This document shows positions 27,380 through 36,811 of a DNA stretch of 64,000 nucleotides, piece after piece; position 1 is the first letter of the stretch, and every line of letters begins with the position of its first letter. The position numbers and the translations under genes were made by a program. The notes below the pieces were generated by a model. It ran no database searches, was not told the DNA's origin, and was given only the letters and a program-made list of their open reading frames with translations. Origin of the DNA: Nocardiopsis sp. ATB16-24 (GTDB lineage: Bacteria > Actinomycetota > Actinomycetes > Streptosporangiales > Streptosporangiaceae); the NCBI RefSeq assembly GCF_030271535.1, contig NZ_JASCXJ010000022.1, forward strand, positions 1 to 64,000, read 5' to 3'.

Positions 27380-28532
27380 GTGCGGCAAGCTTTCGCTCGA
27401 CCTTCTCCATGACGTGCTCACGCAGTTCCGGGCTGTCGATCCTGTTGATGATGTCCAGGAAGTAGCCGCGGATGATCAGGCGCCGCGCCTCTTCGGCGGG
27501 GATCCCGCGCGAGCGCAGGTAGAAGAGGTGGATGTCGTCCAAACGTCCACTGGCGCTGGCGTGTCCGGCCCCTTGGACCTCACCGGTGAAGATCTCCAGG
27601 TTCGGCACGGAGTCGACCCGGGTCCCGTCGGTGAGCTGGAGGTTGCGGTTGTTCTCGTAGGAGTCGGTGCCCTCGGTGCCCTCACCGATGATCACGTCGC
27701 CGATCCAGACCGTGTGGGCGCCCTCGCCGCTCAACGCACCCTTGTAGTCCACCCGTGAGCGGGTGTTGGACAGGTTGTGGTTGATCAGCGAGCGGTGCTC
27801 GTGGTGCTGACCGTCACCGGCGAAGTAGAGCCCGTACAGCTCGGCGTTGCCGCCGCGGCCCGTGTAGGACACCCGCGGCGACAGCCGTACCAGGTCTCCG
27901 CCCAGGGTGATGACGATCGACTTGAAGTCGGCGTCCTTGGCGACCAGCGCGTTGTGCTGGCTGACCTCGACGGCGTCGTCGTCCCACTCCTGGAGGCTGA
28001 CCAGGGTCAGCCTGGCGCCCTCGCCGACGTGGACGTCGAGACTGCCCGAACGCACACCGGTGCCGGTGTTGCTGATGATGACGGTGGCCTCGGCCATCGG
28101 CTGGACGTCGATCACCAGTTGCTCGAAGGCGGTGCCTCCCAGTGCCTTGCGGTCGATCCTGATCGCCTTGTCGGCGACCAGGGAGCGCGGCACGGTGACG
28201 ACGGTGGCCCGCTCGAAGGAGCTGTAGGCCTGGGCGATCACCCGGTCCGCGGGCAGGCCCGCGGTACCCAGACGCTCGTCGTCCCGGCCGACCTGCTCCA
28301 CGGTGACGCCCTCGGGCGCGTCGACGGTGACCTCGTCGGTGCCGTCGACGCTCCCGCTCCAGTCGTGCAGGCCCTTGAGGCGGCGCATCGGAGTGAAACG
28401 CCACTCCTCCTCACGCCCGTGGGGCACGGGGAAGTCGTTCACGTCGTGGGAGCCGTGCGTGTCGAGCTTGGAGACGGGGATCTGCCCCGGCCCGTGGCTG
28501 TGCGCCTTGGGCTCCGTGTTCGTGGTCGTCAA
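27372..28532 (-). CDS. sufD: Fe-S cluster assembly scaffold subunit SufD
   Basis: A 386-residue beta-helix subunit that pairs with SufB. Recognisable parts: FPVPHGREEEWRFTPMRRLK near the start, DEVTVDAPEGVTVEQVG, DHYKGALSG-like region read here as SRVDYKGALSGEGAHTVWIG, NRNLQLTDGTRVDSVPNLEI and HASASGRLDDIHLFYLRSRG near the end. The start appears to be a TTG at 28532, with GGTGGG upstream and immediately next to the sufB stop. Confidence 0.95.
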   Translation of the reverse strand: MTTTNTEPKAHSHGPGQIPVSKLDTHGSHDVNDFPVPHGREEEWRFTPMRRLKGLHDWSGSVDGTDEVTVDAPEGVTVEQVGRDDERLGTAGLPADRVIAQAYSSFERATVVTVPRSLVADKAIRIDRKALGGTAFEQLVIDVQPMAEATVIISNTGTGVRSGSLDVHVGEGARLTLVSLQEWDDDAVEVSQHNALVAKDADFKSIVITLGGDLVRLSPRVSYTGRGGNAELYGLYFAGDGQHHEHRSLINHNLSNTRSRVDYKGALSGEGAHTVWIGDVIIGEGTEGTDSYENNRNLQLTDGTRVDSVPNLEIFTGEVQGAGHASASGRLDDIHLFYLRSRGIPAEEARRLIIRGYFLDIINRIDSPELREHVMEKVERKLAAHE

Positions 28533-28533
28533 C

Positions 28534-29946
28534 TCAACCCACCGATCCTTCCATCTGGAGCTCGATCAGCCGGTTCAGCTCCAGCGCGTACTCCATCGGG
28601 AGCTCCCGTGCGATGGGCTCCACGAATCCTCGGACGACCATGGCCATGGCCTCTTCCTCGGGCATGCCCCTGCTCATCAGGTAGAAGAGCTGGTCCTCGC
28701 TGACCTTGGAGACGGTGGCCTCGTGCGCGAGCTCGACGTCGTCCTCGCGCAGGTCGTTGTAGGGATAGGTGTCGGACCGGCTGATCGTGTCGATCAGCAG
28801 GGCGTCGCACTCGACCGAGGACTTGGCGTTGTGGGCCCCCTCCTGGACCTGGATCAGGCCGCGGTAGGAGGAGCGTCCGCCCCCGCGCGCCACCGACTTG
28901 GAGACGACGCTGGAGGAGGTGTTGGGTGCGCAGTGCACCATCTTGGACCCGGTGTCCTGGTGCTGGCCCTCGCCCGCGAAGGCGATGGACAGGGTCTCGC
29001 CCTTGGCGTGCTCGCCCATCAGGTACACGGCCGGGTACTTCATGGTGACCTGGGAGCCGATGTTGCCGTCGACCCACTCCATGGTGGCGCCCTCTTCGGC
29101 GACGGCGCGCTTGGTGACCAGGTTGTAGACGTTGTTCGACCAGTTCTGGATGGTCGTGTAACGGCAGCGGGCGTTCTTCTTGACGATGATCTCCACCACG
29201 GCCGAGTGCAGCGAGTCCGTCTTGTAGATCGGCGCGGTGCAGCCCTCGACGTAGTGGACGTAGGCGCCCTCGTCGACGACGATCAGCGTCCGCTCGAACT
29301 GGCCCATGTTCTCGGTGTTGATCCGGAAGTAGGCCTGGAGCGGGATCTCCACGTGCACGTTCTTGGGCACGTAGACGAACGAGCCGCCACTCCACACGGC
29401 GGTGTTGAGCGCGGCGAACTTGTTGTCGCCGGGCGGGATCACCGAGCCGAAGTACTCCTCGAAGATCTCGGGGTGCTCCCTGAGGGCGGTGTCGGTGTCC
29501 AGGAAGATGACGCCCTGCTCCTCCAGGTCCTCACGGATCTGGTGGTAGACGACCTCGGACTCGTACTGCGCGGCGACACCGGCGACCAGACGCTGCTTCT
29601 CCGCCTCGGGGATGCCCAGCCTGTCGTAGGTGTTCTTGATGTCCTCGGGCAGGTCCTCCCAGGAGGTGGCCTGCTTCTCCGTGGACCGCACGAAGTACTT
29701 GATGTTGTCGAAGTCGATCCTGGACAGGTCCGCACCCCAGTCGGGCAGCGGCTTCTTGTCGAACAGCCGCAGGGACTTGAGACGGAGCTTGGTCATCCAC
29801 TCCGGCTCGTCCTTCTTGGCGGAGATGTCGCGGACGACCTCTTCGTTCAGACCGCGGCGTGCCGAGGCGCCGGCACTGTCGGGGTCGGCCCAGCCGTACT
29901 CATAGTTCCCGAGCCCTTCAAGCTCAGGATGCGCGATAGACGTCAT
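28534..29946 (-). CDS. sufB: Fe-S cluster assembly scaffold subunit SufB
   Basis: The 470-residue core scaffold subunit. It contains [20 protein letters not shown], the characteristic [40 protein letters not shown], the Cys-bearing [20 protein letters not shown], and [20 protein letters not shown] with [20 protein letters not shown] after it. No intein is inserted (M. tuberculosis SufB has one). The ATG at 29946 follows GGAGGAGT. First structural gene after sufR, 19 bp apart. Confidence 0.97.
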   Translation of the reverse strand: MTSIAHPELEGLGNYEYGWADPDSAGASARRGLNEEVVRDISAKKDEPEWMTKLRLKSLRLFDKKPLPDWGADLSRIDFDNIKYFVRSTEKQATSWEDLPEDIKNTYDRLGIPEAEKQRLVAGVAAQYESEVVYHQIREDLEEQGVIFLDTDTALREHPEIFEEYFGSVIPPGDNKFAALNTAVWSGGSFVYVPKNVHVEIPLQAYFRINTENMGQFERTLIVVDEGAYVHYVEGCTAPIYKTDSLHSAVVEIIVKKNARCRYTTIQNWSNNVYNLVTKRAVAEEGATMEWVDGNIGSQVTMKYPAVYLMGEHAKGETLSIAFAGEGQHQDTGSKMVHCAPNTSSSVVSKSVARGGGRSSYRGLIQVQEGAHNAKSSVECDALLIDTISRSDTYPYNDLREDDVELAHEATVSKVSEDQLFYLMSRGMPEEEAMAMVVRGFVEPIARELPMEYALELNRLIELQMEGSVG

Positions 29947-29965
29947 GCGCGGACTCCTCCTGGAC

Positions 29966-30742
29966 TCAGACGTCCTTGTGTTGAACCGGGCCCTCCGCCG
30001 CCTGGCGGATGGCCTTGGACGCGGGGATGCCTTCCTCCCCGCTCGCCCCGTCCCCCCGTGGGGTGACGTGCGTGGTGCACACACCGTCGCCGTGGGCGAT
30101 GGTCGCCAGCCTGCGCACCGGGGTCTCCAGCAGACGCGCGAAGGCCTCGATCTCGGCCTCACAGAGTTGCGGGAACTCCGCGGCCACGTGCGCGACGGGG
30201 CAGTGGTGCTGGCACAGTTGGTCGCCGCCTCCGGGTGCGGGCGCCCGGCCCGCGGTGGCGGCGTAGCCGTCGTTGGAGAGCGCCTCCGCCAGCAGCCGGA
30301 CACGCTGGTCCGGCTCGACCGCGTCCAGCATGGGCTTGTAGCGGCGCTCCAGGTCGGCGACCTGACTGCGGGCGAACTCGCTCACCGCCTCGGGTCCGGC
30401 CGTCTCGGCCAGGAAACGAAGAGCGTTGGTGGCGAGGTCGTCGTAGGCGTGGACGAAGGCGTCACGCCCGGCGTTGGTGATGGTGAAGACGCGCGCGGGC
30501 CGTCCCCTGCGACGGCGTCCGCCGTGGGGTCGGGCGTCGCGGGCCTCGATCATGCCCTCACCGGTCAGGTTGTCCAAGTGGCGGCGGATGGCCGCCGGGG
30601 TCAGGCCGAGCCTCTCCCCTAGAGCGGAGGCGGTGATCGGGCCCTCCTCGAGGATGAGCCGCGCGACCCGAGCCCGGGTACCGGTCTCGGCCCCGCGTTC
30701 AGGTCCGGTCATGGGACGGGGCACACCGGATGCCTTGGACAC
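29966..30742 (-). CDS. sufR: SufR, iron-sulfur-sensing repressor of the suf operon
   Basis: A 258-residue winged-helix regulator that senses Fe-S status through its own cluster. N-terminal [23 protein letters not shown] with [20 protein letters not shown]. The Cys cluster is in [20 protein letters not shown] then [13 protein letters not shown], with a later Cys in [12 protein letters not shown], matching the SufR ligand pattern. The GTG at 30742 follows GGAGGGAGGGGAA. Being first in the operon, it likely represses itself and all downstream suf genes when its cluster is loaded. Confidence 0.93.
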   Translation of the reverse strand: MSKASGVPRPMTGPERGAETGTRARVARLILEEGPITASALGERLGLTPAAIRRHLDNLTGEGMIEARDARPHGGRRRRGRPARVFTITNAGRDAFVHAYDDLATNALRFLAETAGPEAVSEFARSQVADLERRYKPMLDAVEPDQRVRLLAEALSNDGYAATAGRAPAPGGGDQLCQHHCPVAHVAAEFPQLCEAEIEAFARLLETPVRRLATIAHGDGVCTTHVTPRGDGASGEEGIPASKAIRQAAEGPVQHKDV

Positions 30743-31062
30743 AGGTTCCCCTCCCTCCTCGGACACCGCTCCTGTCTTTTGACAACATCAGTGTGGCGTA
30801 AATAAGTCCACCTAGGCAAACTCGCCTCCATGCCCTTCGTCACGCAGGGCAGGCTTGCCTAAGATCACACGCAGGATCACACGCGCCTTCCGATCCTCTC
30901 CCGGCACGGCCGAGAGACCGGGCCGCACACGCCCCGCGACCGCGTGTCGAGATCACCGTGTCAGGACGCGGACCTCCCTCGGCGGGCGGGTACGAAGTCC
31001 GCCGTTCCGTCGCTTCCGGGGCGGTGAGCCCTCCGACGAGACCGGCCGTAGACTCAGGAGCC
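30743..31062. promoter_or_regulatory. suf promoter region and divergent ABC transporter promoter
   Basis: A 320-bp divergent gap. TGTC-TTTT-GACA (30773-30784) is a small perfect dyad 31 bp before sufR and could be an autoregulatory site. AGGCTTGCCTAA (30851-30862) and a related AGGC-N6-GCCT (30814-30827) resemble halves of actinobacterial iron boxes (IdeR/DmdR type, TTAGG-CTAACC patterns) but are poor matches. The most A+T-rich part, around 30795-30810 (GTAAATAAG), is the likely -10 area. Confidence 0.4.
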
Positions 31063-32007
31063 ATGGACACAGCCGCCGTCGAGGTCGTCGATCTGGTCAA
31101 GCGCTACGGCGCCACTACCGCGGTCAGCGGCCTCACCTTCAGCGCGCGCCGGGGCGCGGTGACCGCGCTGCTCGGGCCCAACGGCGCCGGCAAGACCACC
31201 ACCATCGAGATCTGCGAGGGTTTCCGCCGTGCCGACGGCGGACGGGTACGGGTGCTGGGCCTGGACCCGGTCGCCGACGCGAGTGCCCTCAAACCCCGTG
31301 TCGGGGTGATGCCCCAGTCCGGCGGAGTGCCCACGGGCGCACGCGCGGCCGAGTGGCTTCGGCTGATGGCCTCCTTCCACGCCCGGCCCATCGCTCCCGA
31401 CCTGCTGTTGGAACGACTCGGTCTGACCTCTGTGGCCGACACGCCCTTCCGCCGCCTGTCCGGGGGGCAACAACAACGCCTGTCCTTGGCCTGTGCCGTG
31501 GTGGGGCGCCCCGAACTGGTCTTCCTGGACGAGCCGACGGCGGGCCTGGACCCGCAGGCTCGCATGGCCACCTGGGATCTGGTGACGGCCCTGCGCGGGG
31601 CCGGCGTGGCGGTGATCCTGACCACGCACTACATGGAGGAGGCCGAGCGCCTGGCCGATCGCGTGATCGTCATCGATCACGGCTCGGTGGTGGCCGAGGG
31701 CACTCCGGCCGAGCTGACGGGGGGACGTCGCGAGGTGTGCTTCTCCACCGACTCCCCCGTGGACACCGCGCGGTTGGAGTCCGCGTTGCCCGCGGGCAGC
31801 CGGGTGGTCTCACGAAGCGTCGCGGGCGACCACCGTGAGTACACGCTGACCACCGAGGACCCCGGCGCCCTGGGTCCGGAGTTCCTGGCCACGGTCACCG
31901 CCTGGTGCGCCTCGGCCGGAGTCCTGGCCGAGGACCTTCGCGTGCGACGACGTACCCTCGAAGACGTCTTCCTCGAACTCACCGGCCGGGAACTGCGCGA
32001 ACGGTGA
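31063..32007 (+). CDS. ABC-2 type transporter ATP-binding protein
   Basis: A 314-residue ATPase of the drug/ABC-2 exporter class. Walker A in VTALLGPNGAGKTTTIEICE, signature in RLSGGQQQRLSLACAVVGRP, Walker B in LVFLDEPTAGLDPQARMATW and switch His in VAVILTTHYMEEAERLADRV. About 90 extra residues follow, as in DrrA-like subunits. The ATG at 31063 follows CAGGAG. It works with the permease 119 bp downstream. A matching ABC pair beside the suf operon also occurs, from memory, in M. tuberculosis (Rv1457c-Rv1458c). Confidence 0.92.
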   Translation: MDTAAVEVVDLVKRYGATTAVSGLTFSARRGAVTALLGPNGAGKTTTIEICEGFRRADGGRVRVLGLDPVADASALKPRVGVMPQSGGVPTGARAAEWLRLMASFHARPIAPDLLLERLGLTSVADTPFRRLSGGQQQRLSLACAVVGRPELVFLDEPTAGLDPQARMATWDLVTALRGAGVAVILTTHYMEEAERLADRVIVIDHGSVVAEGTPAELTGGRREVCFSTDSPVDTARLESALPAGSRVVSRSVAGDHREYTLTTEDPGALGPEFLATVTAWCASAGVLAEDLRVRRRTLEDVFLELTGRELRER

Positions 32008-32126
32008 GGCGTCCCCGCCCACGGAAGAGCCCGAGCCCGCCGTGACGGGCGGACGGCCACAGCACGTAGAAGGAGGCAGGAGCCCTCTCCCCGCCCGAAG
32101 GCCGGGGCGTCCGCTCCGAGAATCCG

Positions 32127-32951
32127 ATGACCGAGCACACCTTCGGCGCGTCCACGGGCGCCGCCTCCGAGAACGGCGACACCTCGCTGTTCGCCCCGGC
32201 TCCCGGGGCCGCACCGATGTGGCGCATGGTCGCCGCCCAGACCGGCATGGAACTGCGGGTGATGCTGCGTCACGGGGAGCAGTTCCTGCTGACCATGGTG
32301 ATCCCGGTGCTGCTGCTGGTGGGCTTCAGCCTCGTCTCGGTACTGGACGTGGGCGAGGGCGCTCGGGTGGACGCGCTCACCCCCGGCGTGCTGGCGCTGG
32401 CGGTGATGTCCACGTCGTTCACCGGTCTGGCCATCGGCACCGGTTTCGAGCGCCGCTACGGAGTGCTCAAGCGCCTTGGGGCGACGCCGTTGTCCCGGTT
32501 CGGCCTGTTGGCCGCCAAGACCCTGGCGGTGCTGGGCGTGCAGGCGATCCAGGCGACCCTGCTGTGCGCGGTCGCGCTGGCCCTGGGCTGGTCCCCCTCG
32601 CTGACGCCCCTCGGCGTGTCGGCGGCGATCACGCTGGTGCTGCTGGCGACCGCCGCGTTCAGTTCGTTGGCCCTGTTGATGGCCGGCACGCTGCGCGCCG
32701 AGGCGACCCTGGCCGGGGCCAACCTTGTGTACGTGCTGATGTTGGGTCTGGGCGGGGTGCTGTTCCCCACCAGCAGCTTCCCCGGTCCGCTGGAACAGGC
32801 CGTCTCGGTGCTGCCGATCACGGCTCTCAGCTCGGGGCTGCGCGCGGTCCTGACCGACGGCACCCTTCCCGGCCTGGGCGCGTTCGCGGTACTGGCCGTG
32901 TGGACCCTCGTCGGCGGCCTTCTGGCCAGTCGCTTCTTCCGCTGGGACTGA
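32127..32951 (+). CDS. ABC-2 type transporter permease
   Basis: A 274-residue permease with six predicted helices, for example LLTMVIPVLLLVGFSLVSVL, VLALAVMSTSFTGLAIGTGF, LGVSAAITLVLLATAAFSSL and GAFAVLAVWTLVGGLLASRF. The motif FERRYGVLKRLGATPLSRFG after helix 2 is typical of ABC-2 exporters. The hydrophilic N-terminus (residues 1-30) precedes MVAAQTGMELRVMLRHGEQF. Substrate unknown; partner of the ATPase at 31063. Confidence 0.9.
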   Translation: MTEHTFGASTGAASENGDTSLFAPAPGAAPMWRMVAAQTGMELRVMLRHGEQFLLTMVIPVLLLVGFSLVSVLDVGEGARVDALTPGVLALAVMSTSFTGLAIGTGFERRYGVLKRLGATPLSRFGLLAAKTLAVLGVQAIQATLLCAVALALGWSPSLTPLGVSAAITLVLLATAAFSSLALLMAGTLRAEATLAGANLVYVLMLGLGGVLFPTSSFPGPLEQAVSVLPITALSSGLRAVLTDGTLPGLGAFAVLAVWTLVGGLLASRFFRWD

Positions 32952-32980
32952 ACGGTCTCCGGCTTCGACCTCCACCCGGT

Positions 32981-33679
32981 TCAGCCGAGGGGCACCAGCC
33001 TCCACCGCTGGTGTGCCTGCCCCTCGTCCGGCGCCTGGGCGACGAGGGTGCCGTTGTCCGGTGCGCCGCCCTGTCCCTCCAGTGCCTGGCCGGTGGCCCG
33101 ATTGACCAGTCGGATCAGGCCGGGGCCGGCCTCGATCACCGTCCAGTGCTGGTTGGGCGCGCCCGTGCGGGTGAGCATCGCCGCGCCGGGCCCGGCCTCG
33201 GGATCCTCGGGGATCTCCAGGAGTTTGCCGCTGCCCACGCCCTCGACCTCGTAGAAACCCCCGTCCAGGGGGACGAACCGCCACTGTTGGTTGTCCTGGT
33301 CGTGTCGGTCCCACAGATGTACGTGGGCGCCGTTGGCCGTGGAGCCCCCCGCCACGTCGATGACGCGGTCGCCGTGCGTGTTCTGTAGAACGTAGACGAG
33401 TTCGGGGTCCAGGCCCGCCGGATGGGTCTCCTCCTGTTCCTCGGACTCTTCGGACTCCTCGGCCTCCTCGACCGGCTCGGGGCCACCGGAGGGCTGGACG
33501 AGGATCCCCGAGACCACCAGGTCCGCCCCTTCGGGCCGTGCGTCGCCGTCGTTGGTGAGCAGACCGGCGGCGTAGCCGCCGACGGCCACGGCCAACAGCA
33601 GCGCCAGGGCTCCTGCGACGATCGGCCAGTGGGGAACGTACCGTTCGTGGGCACTGGCGGCACGGCGGCGTCGGGACAT
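32981..33679 (-). CDS. membrane-anchored ricin B-type lectin domain protein
   Basis: A 232-residue protein: short basic N-terminus (MSRRRRAASAHERYVPHWPI), one transmembrane helix (VAGALALLLAVAVGGYAAGL), an acidic linker rich in Glu (VEEAEESEESEEQEE), and a C-terminal ricin-type beta-trefoil of about 135 residues. The QxW repeats are visible: DQDNQQWRFVPLDGGFYEVE, TGAPNQHWTVIEAGPGLIRL and DEGQAHQRWRLVPLG. It probably binds carbohydrate outside the membrane, perhaps the cell wall. Stands alone, tail to tail with the permease. Confidence 0.88.
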   Translation of the reverse strand: MSRRRRAASAHERYVPHWPIVAGALALLLAVAVGGYAAGLLTNDGDARPEGADLVVSGILVQPSGGPEPVEEAEESEESEEQEETHPAGLDPELVYVLQNTHGDRVIDVAGGSTANGAHVHLWDRHDQDNQQWRFVPLDGGFYEVEGVGSGKLLEIPEDPEAGPGAAMLTRTGAPNQHWTVIEAGPGLIRLVNRATGQALEGQGGAPDNGTLVAQAPDEGQAHQRWRLVPLG

Positions 33680-33805
33680 GCGAGGGACTCCAGCGGGCTA
33701 CGGGTGGGGGACGTGGGGACCCACGACCCCGAACCATTTCACACCACCTGGACCGTTTCGTGCATATTCGCTGGGAAACGTGAGCGAAGGGATAGGGTCC
33801 CGCCT

Positions 33806-34210
33806 ATGGAAGCGATCGGAGTGCCCTGGTTCATCGCGATCCGCCAGCTGGGGCCACCACTGCTCCTGCTCGCGGTGGGCGGCGCCCTGGTGGTGTGGCG
33901 GCGACCGGCGCGCCCCGGTCTGGTGTGGGCCGCCTTGGCGACGCAGCTGGTCGCGGCGGGGTTGCCCTATCTGTGGATCACATCGCAGATCCTCACCGAC
34001 CAGGCGGAGAAGACGGTCTACGGGTTGGTCATGACCCTGCTGCAACCGCTGGTGGCGATGGTGGCCTGGGCACTGCTGCTGGTCGCGGCCCTGGCCCCGC
34101 CTCCGGCCTCCGTCGGGGGTCCTCGACGTGTCCGCGGCGACCGAGGAGCGCGAGGGGCCACCGAGGAGGGGGCGGGGGAGACGGAGAGGACGCCCGAAAA
34201 CATAGGATGA
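33806..34210 (+). CDS. small membrane protein
   Basis: A 134-residue protein with three hydrophobic helices (LGPPLLLLAVGGALVVWRRP, GLVWAALATQLVAAGLPYLW, LLQPLVAMVAWALLLVAALA) and an acidic/basic cytosolic tail. No family recognised. It ends 6 bp before the EamA gene, so the two are probably co-transcribed. The ATG at 33806 has GAAGGGATAGGG upstream. Confidence 0.7.
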   Translation: MEAIGVPWFIAIRQLGPPLLLLAVGGALVVWRRPARPGLVWAALATQLVAAGLPYLWITSQILTDQAEKTVYGLVMTLLQPLVAMVAWALLLVAALAPPPASVGGPRRVRGDRGARGATEEGAGETERTPENIG

Positions 34211-34216
34211 TTTTCC

Positions 34217-35149
34217 ATGAGCGTCTCGGAGCACGACAGGTCGCCGCGGTCCTCGCTCCGCGCGTTGGAGGCGGTGCCACCGGTCTGGCTGGTGCTCGTG
34301 GGAATCGTCTCGGTACAGACCGGCGCCGGCGTGGCCAAGGGGCTGTTCGAGTCCCTTCCCCCCGCGGCCGTCGTGTGGTTGAGACTGCTGACCTCGGCGG
34401 TGCTCCTGGCCCTCGTGGCGCGCCCGGTGCTGCGCGCCCGCTCACGCTCCGACTGGCTGGTGGTGCTCGGCTACGGCGTCGCGTTGGCACTGATGAACTT
34501 CTTCATCTACCAGGCTTTCGCGCGGATCCCCCTGGGCATCGCCGTCACCATCGAGTACCTGGGTCCCCTGGCCATCGCGATCCTGGGCTCGCGTCGCCGG
34601 ATCGACCTGTTGTGGGCCGCCCTGGCCGGCCTGGGCGTGGTCGCCCTGGGGCTGGAATCGGGCTCGATGGATCCCCTGGGCATCGTCTTCGCCGTGCTCG
34701 CCGCGGCGGCGTGGGCGGGCTACATCCTGCTCAGCGCGGCGACGGGTCGTCGGTTCAGCGGCTCTTCGGGACTGGCGATCGCCAGCGTGGTCGGCGTGGT
34801 GATCATGGCCCCCATGGGCGTCATCGAGGGCGGAACGGCCCTGCTGGACTGGCGTCTACTGCTGTTCGGCCTGGTGGTGGGGGTGCTGTCCTCGGTGGTG
34901 CCCTACACCCTGGAACTGAACGCGCTGCGTCGGATGCCGCCCCGGGTGTTCGGTGTGCTGATGAGCCTGCAACCCGCAGCGGCGGCCCTGGTGGGGCTGG
35001 TACTGCTGGGTGAACTGCTCACCCCGTGGCAGTGGCTGGCGGTCGTGTGCGTGATCACGGCCAGCGCGGGCTCCACGCGCACCTCGGCGCACGACGCCGA
35101 CGGGCGGGAGACCGGCGGGAGGGCGGACGTTGAAGGCCGAGGCCGTTGA
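34217..35149 (+). CDS. EamA-family (DMT superfamily) transporter, RhtA-like
   Basis: A 310-residue permease with about ten helices in two EamA halves. The first half starts WLVLVGIVSVQTGAGVAKGL with LPPAAVVWLRLLTSAVLLAL. The second half holds VFAVLAAAAWAGYILLSAAT and LLFGLVVGVLSSVVPYTLEL with LNALRRMPPRVFGVLMSLQP. That last segment is characteristic of RhtA-type amino-acid/metabolite exporters. The ATG at 34217 lies 6 bp after the preceding gene's stop codon. Substrate not deducible. Confidence 0.9.
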   Translation: MSVSEHDRSPRSSLRALEAVPPVWLVLVGIVSVQTGAGVAKGLFESLPPAAVVWLRLLTSAVLLALVARPVLRARSRSDWLVVLGYGVALALMNFFIYQAFARIPLGIAVTIEYLGPLAIAILGSRRRIDLLWAALAGLGVVALGLESGSMDPLGIVFAVLAAAAWAGYILLSAATGRRFSGSSGLAIASVVGVVIMAPMGVIEGGTALLDWRLLLFGLVVGVLSSVVPYTLELNALRRMPPRVFGVLMSLQPAAAALVGLVLLGELLTPWQWLAVVCVITASAGSTRTSAHDADGRETGGRADVEGRGR

Positions 35150-35304
35150 GGCCGCATCGGCAAGGCCCCACGGGACCGGGAGGCGGCCCTCCTGAAGCTC
35201 CGATGAGAACCAATCGACTACTTAGTGTTTTTGAGTACTCACAAATGGTTATCTGTCCTGGTGGGTCGGCCAAACGGCCCGACCCCGCATTCGGAAGGGG
35301 AACC

Positions 35305-35532
35305 ATGCGCACCACCGCCAAGATCACGATGACCGCTCTCTTCACCGCCGGGCTGCTCGGTATGGGCTTCGGCTCCGCCAACGCCGGAGAGTGGAGGGGA
35401 TACGACAAGGACAACTCGGTCGACCAGGCGTGCGTGTACGCGCAGGACGTGGACGGCACCGGTCTGCTCGGTCTCGGACTCGGTCTGCAGTTGAACCTGC
35501 TGAACAACTGCATCAACTTCAACGACGACTAG
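35305..35532 (+). CDS. small secreted peptide with two cysteines
   Basis: A 75-residue precursor. A clear signal peptide (MRTTAKITMTALFTAGLLGM, then GFGSANA) is followed by about 48 mature residues. These hold DNSVDQACVYAQDVDG, a Gly/Leu run (GTGLLGLGLGLQLNLL) and NNCINFNDD at the end, with one Cys on each side of the hydrophobic core. This resembles the layout of small surface-active actinomycete proteins (chaplins), but the sequence is not that of a chaplin domain. The ATG at 35305 follows GGAAGGGG. An A+T-rich promoter-like segment (CTACTTAGTGTTTTTGAGTA) lies 60-90 bp upstream, and a terminator closes the unit, so it is a single well-expressed gene. Confidence 0.75.
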   Translation: MRTTAKITMTALFTAGLLGMGFGSANAGEWRGYDKDNSVDQACVYAQDVDGTGLLGLGLGLQLNLLNNCINFNDD

Positions 35533-35565
35533 GACGAGGGCCGACCGTCGTCGGTGCTCTTCTTC

Positions 35566-35600
35566 GGAGGGGGCTCCCGCCCACAGGAGCCCCCTCCTTT
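35566..35600 (+). terminator. terminator of the secreted-peptide gene
   Basis: A perfect 12-bp stem GGAGGGGGCTCC / GGAGCCCCCTCC, 8-base loop, followed by TTT. Confidence 0.9.
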
Positions 35601-35679
35601 CGTCGTCCGTGGCGTCGGCGCAGGTCGTCGTACGTGGTGTCGGTGCAGGTGGAGCCGGTCACCGGCACGCAAAACGATG

Positions 35680-35696
35680 TACTACAGTCTGTCGTA
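35680..35696. promoter_or_regulatory. 17-bp dyad overlapping the ctaA start
   Basis: TACTACAGTCTGTCGTA is symmetric around its centre except for one pair (TACTACAG / CTGTcGTA). Fifteen of 17 bases recur, inverted, before ctaB at 39293-39309. Its last base is the A of the ctaA ATG, so a bound regulator would cover the start. The ACAG-N-CTGT core resembles operators of the BlaI/MecI/CopY family; the identity of the regulator is inference. Confidence 0.6.
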
Positions 35697-36811
35697 TGTC
35701 TGTTTCCCCGGCCTCCGCGGCACCGGCCGCGAACACACTCCCCCCAGTCGCGGCGGAGGACATCGTCCTCCTCGGAGTCCCCCTGTGGGGCTGGCAGATC
35801 GCCGTCGCGGCGGCCGGAGTCCTCGCACTGGTGCTTCTGGCGCGCACCATCTGGAACCCCACCCCGAGGTCCCTGCGCGCCTGGACCCTGGGCAACATCA
35901 TCGTCAACGCCGGTATCGCCGTCACCGGTGCGACCGTACGCGTCACCTCCTCGGGACTGGGCTGCTCGGAATGGCCCAAGTGCACGCCCGAGAGCTTCGT
36001 GCCCATCGACACCGGGCACGCCGCGCTCAACGCCGCCATCGAGTTCGGCAACCGAACGCTCACCTTCGTCGTACTCGCGGTCGCCGTCATCACCCTCATC
36101 GCGGTCATCCGCGTGAGACCACGCCGCCGTGACCTCGTCCGGTTGGCCGCCCTCGTTCCCTTCGGTGTCCTGGGCCAGGGCGTCGTCGGCGGTATCACCG
36201 TCTGGAGCGACCTGCACCCCGCCTCGGTCGCCGCGCACTTCCTGCTGTCCATGGTGGTGGTCTTCATCACCGTGGCCCTGTACGTACGCTGCCGGGAGCC
36301 CGAGGGCAGGCCGCATGTGTCCGTGGGCCCCATGCTGCACGCGGTCAGCATCGGCCTGGTCGTGGTCGGTTTCGCGCTCCTGGTCGCCGGTACCGTGGTG
36401 ACCGGCACCGGGCCGCACGGAGGCGACGCCGCCGCTCCGCGTTGGCCCTTCGACCTGCACGTGGTCACCCGACTGCACTCGGCGTTGGCCTGGTCGACCC
36501 TGGCGGGCTCGGCGTTGGCCTTCGGCATCGCCTTCCGCGGCGGTGCCGGTCGCCCCGTCAAGACGAGCAGCACGTTCCTGCTCGTCACGGTGCTCTTGCA
36601 GGGTGTGCTCGGCTACGTGCAGTACGCCCTGGGCCTGCCCGAGAGCCTGGTCGTCCTGCACGTCCTGGGTTCGGCGCTGACCTGGATCGCGATCTGTCGC
36701 CTGTACTTCTCCACCACGCGTCTGGTGCCCGTGGGGCGGGACCTCAGCGCAGATCCTGTCGCTGCCGGTGGGACGGGGGGCCTTCTTGCCGAGCACGCGC
36801 CCGGGCGATGA
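35696..36811 (+). CDS. ctaA: COX15/CtaA-family haem A synthase
   Basis: A 371-residue membrane enzyme that oxidises haem O to haem A for cytochrome c oxidase. Eight helices are expected. Family segments: GIAVTGATVRVTSSGLGCSE with WPKCTPESFVPIDTGHAALN (the extracellular Cys pair region), FGVLGQGVVGGITVWSDLHP with ASVAAHFLLSMVVVF, VTGTGPHGGDAAAPRWPFDL with HVVTRLHSALAWSTLAGSAL, and GVLGYVQYALGLPESLVVLH. The ATG at 35696 has no ribosome site, suggesting a leaderless mRNA; the dyad overlaps it. The 3' end overlaps prsW tail to tail by 68 bp. Confidence 0.92.
   Translation: MSVSPASAAPAANTLPPVAAEDIVLLGVPLWGWQIAVAAAGVLALVLLARTIWNPTPRSLRAWTLGNIIVNAGIAVTGATVRVTSSGLGCSEWPKCTPESFVPIDTGHAALNAAIEFGNRTLTFVVLAVAVITLIAVIRVRPRRRDLVRLAALVPFGVLGQGVVGGITVWSDLHPASVAAHFLLSMVVVFITVALYVRCREPEGRPHVSVGPMLHAVSIGLVVVGFALLVAGTVVTGTGPHGGDAAAPRWPFDLHVVTRLHSALAWSTLAGSALAFGIAFRGGAGRPVKTSSTFLLVTVLLQGVLGYVQYALGLPESLVVLHVLGSALTWIAICRLYFSTTRLVPVGRDLSADPVAAGGTGGLLAEHAPGR

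Noticed and set aside
36744..36811. prsW/ctaA overlap as a sign of a wrong stop or frameshift
   Set aside because: Both proteins keep full family length. Convergent overlaps of this size do occur in compact genomes.
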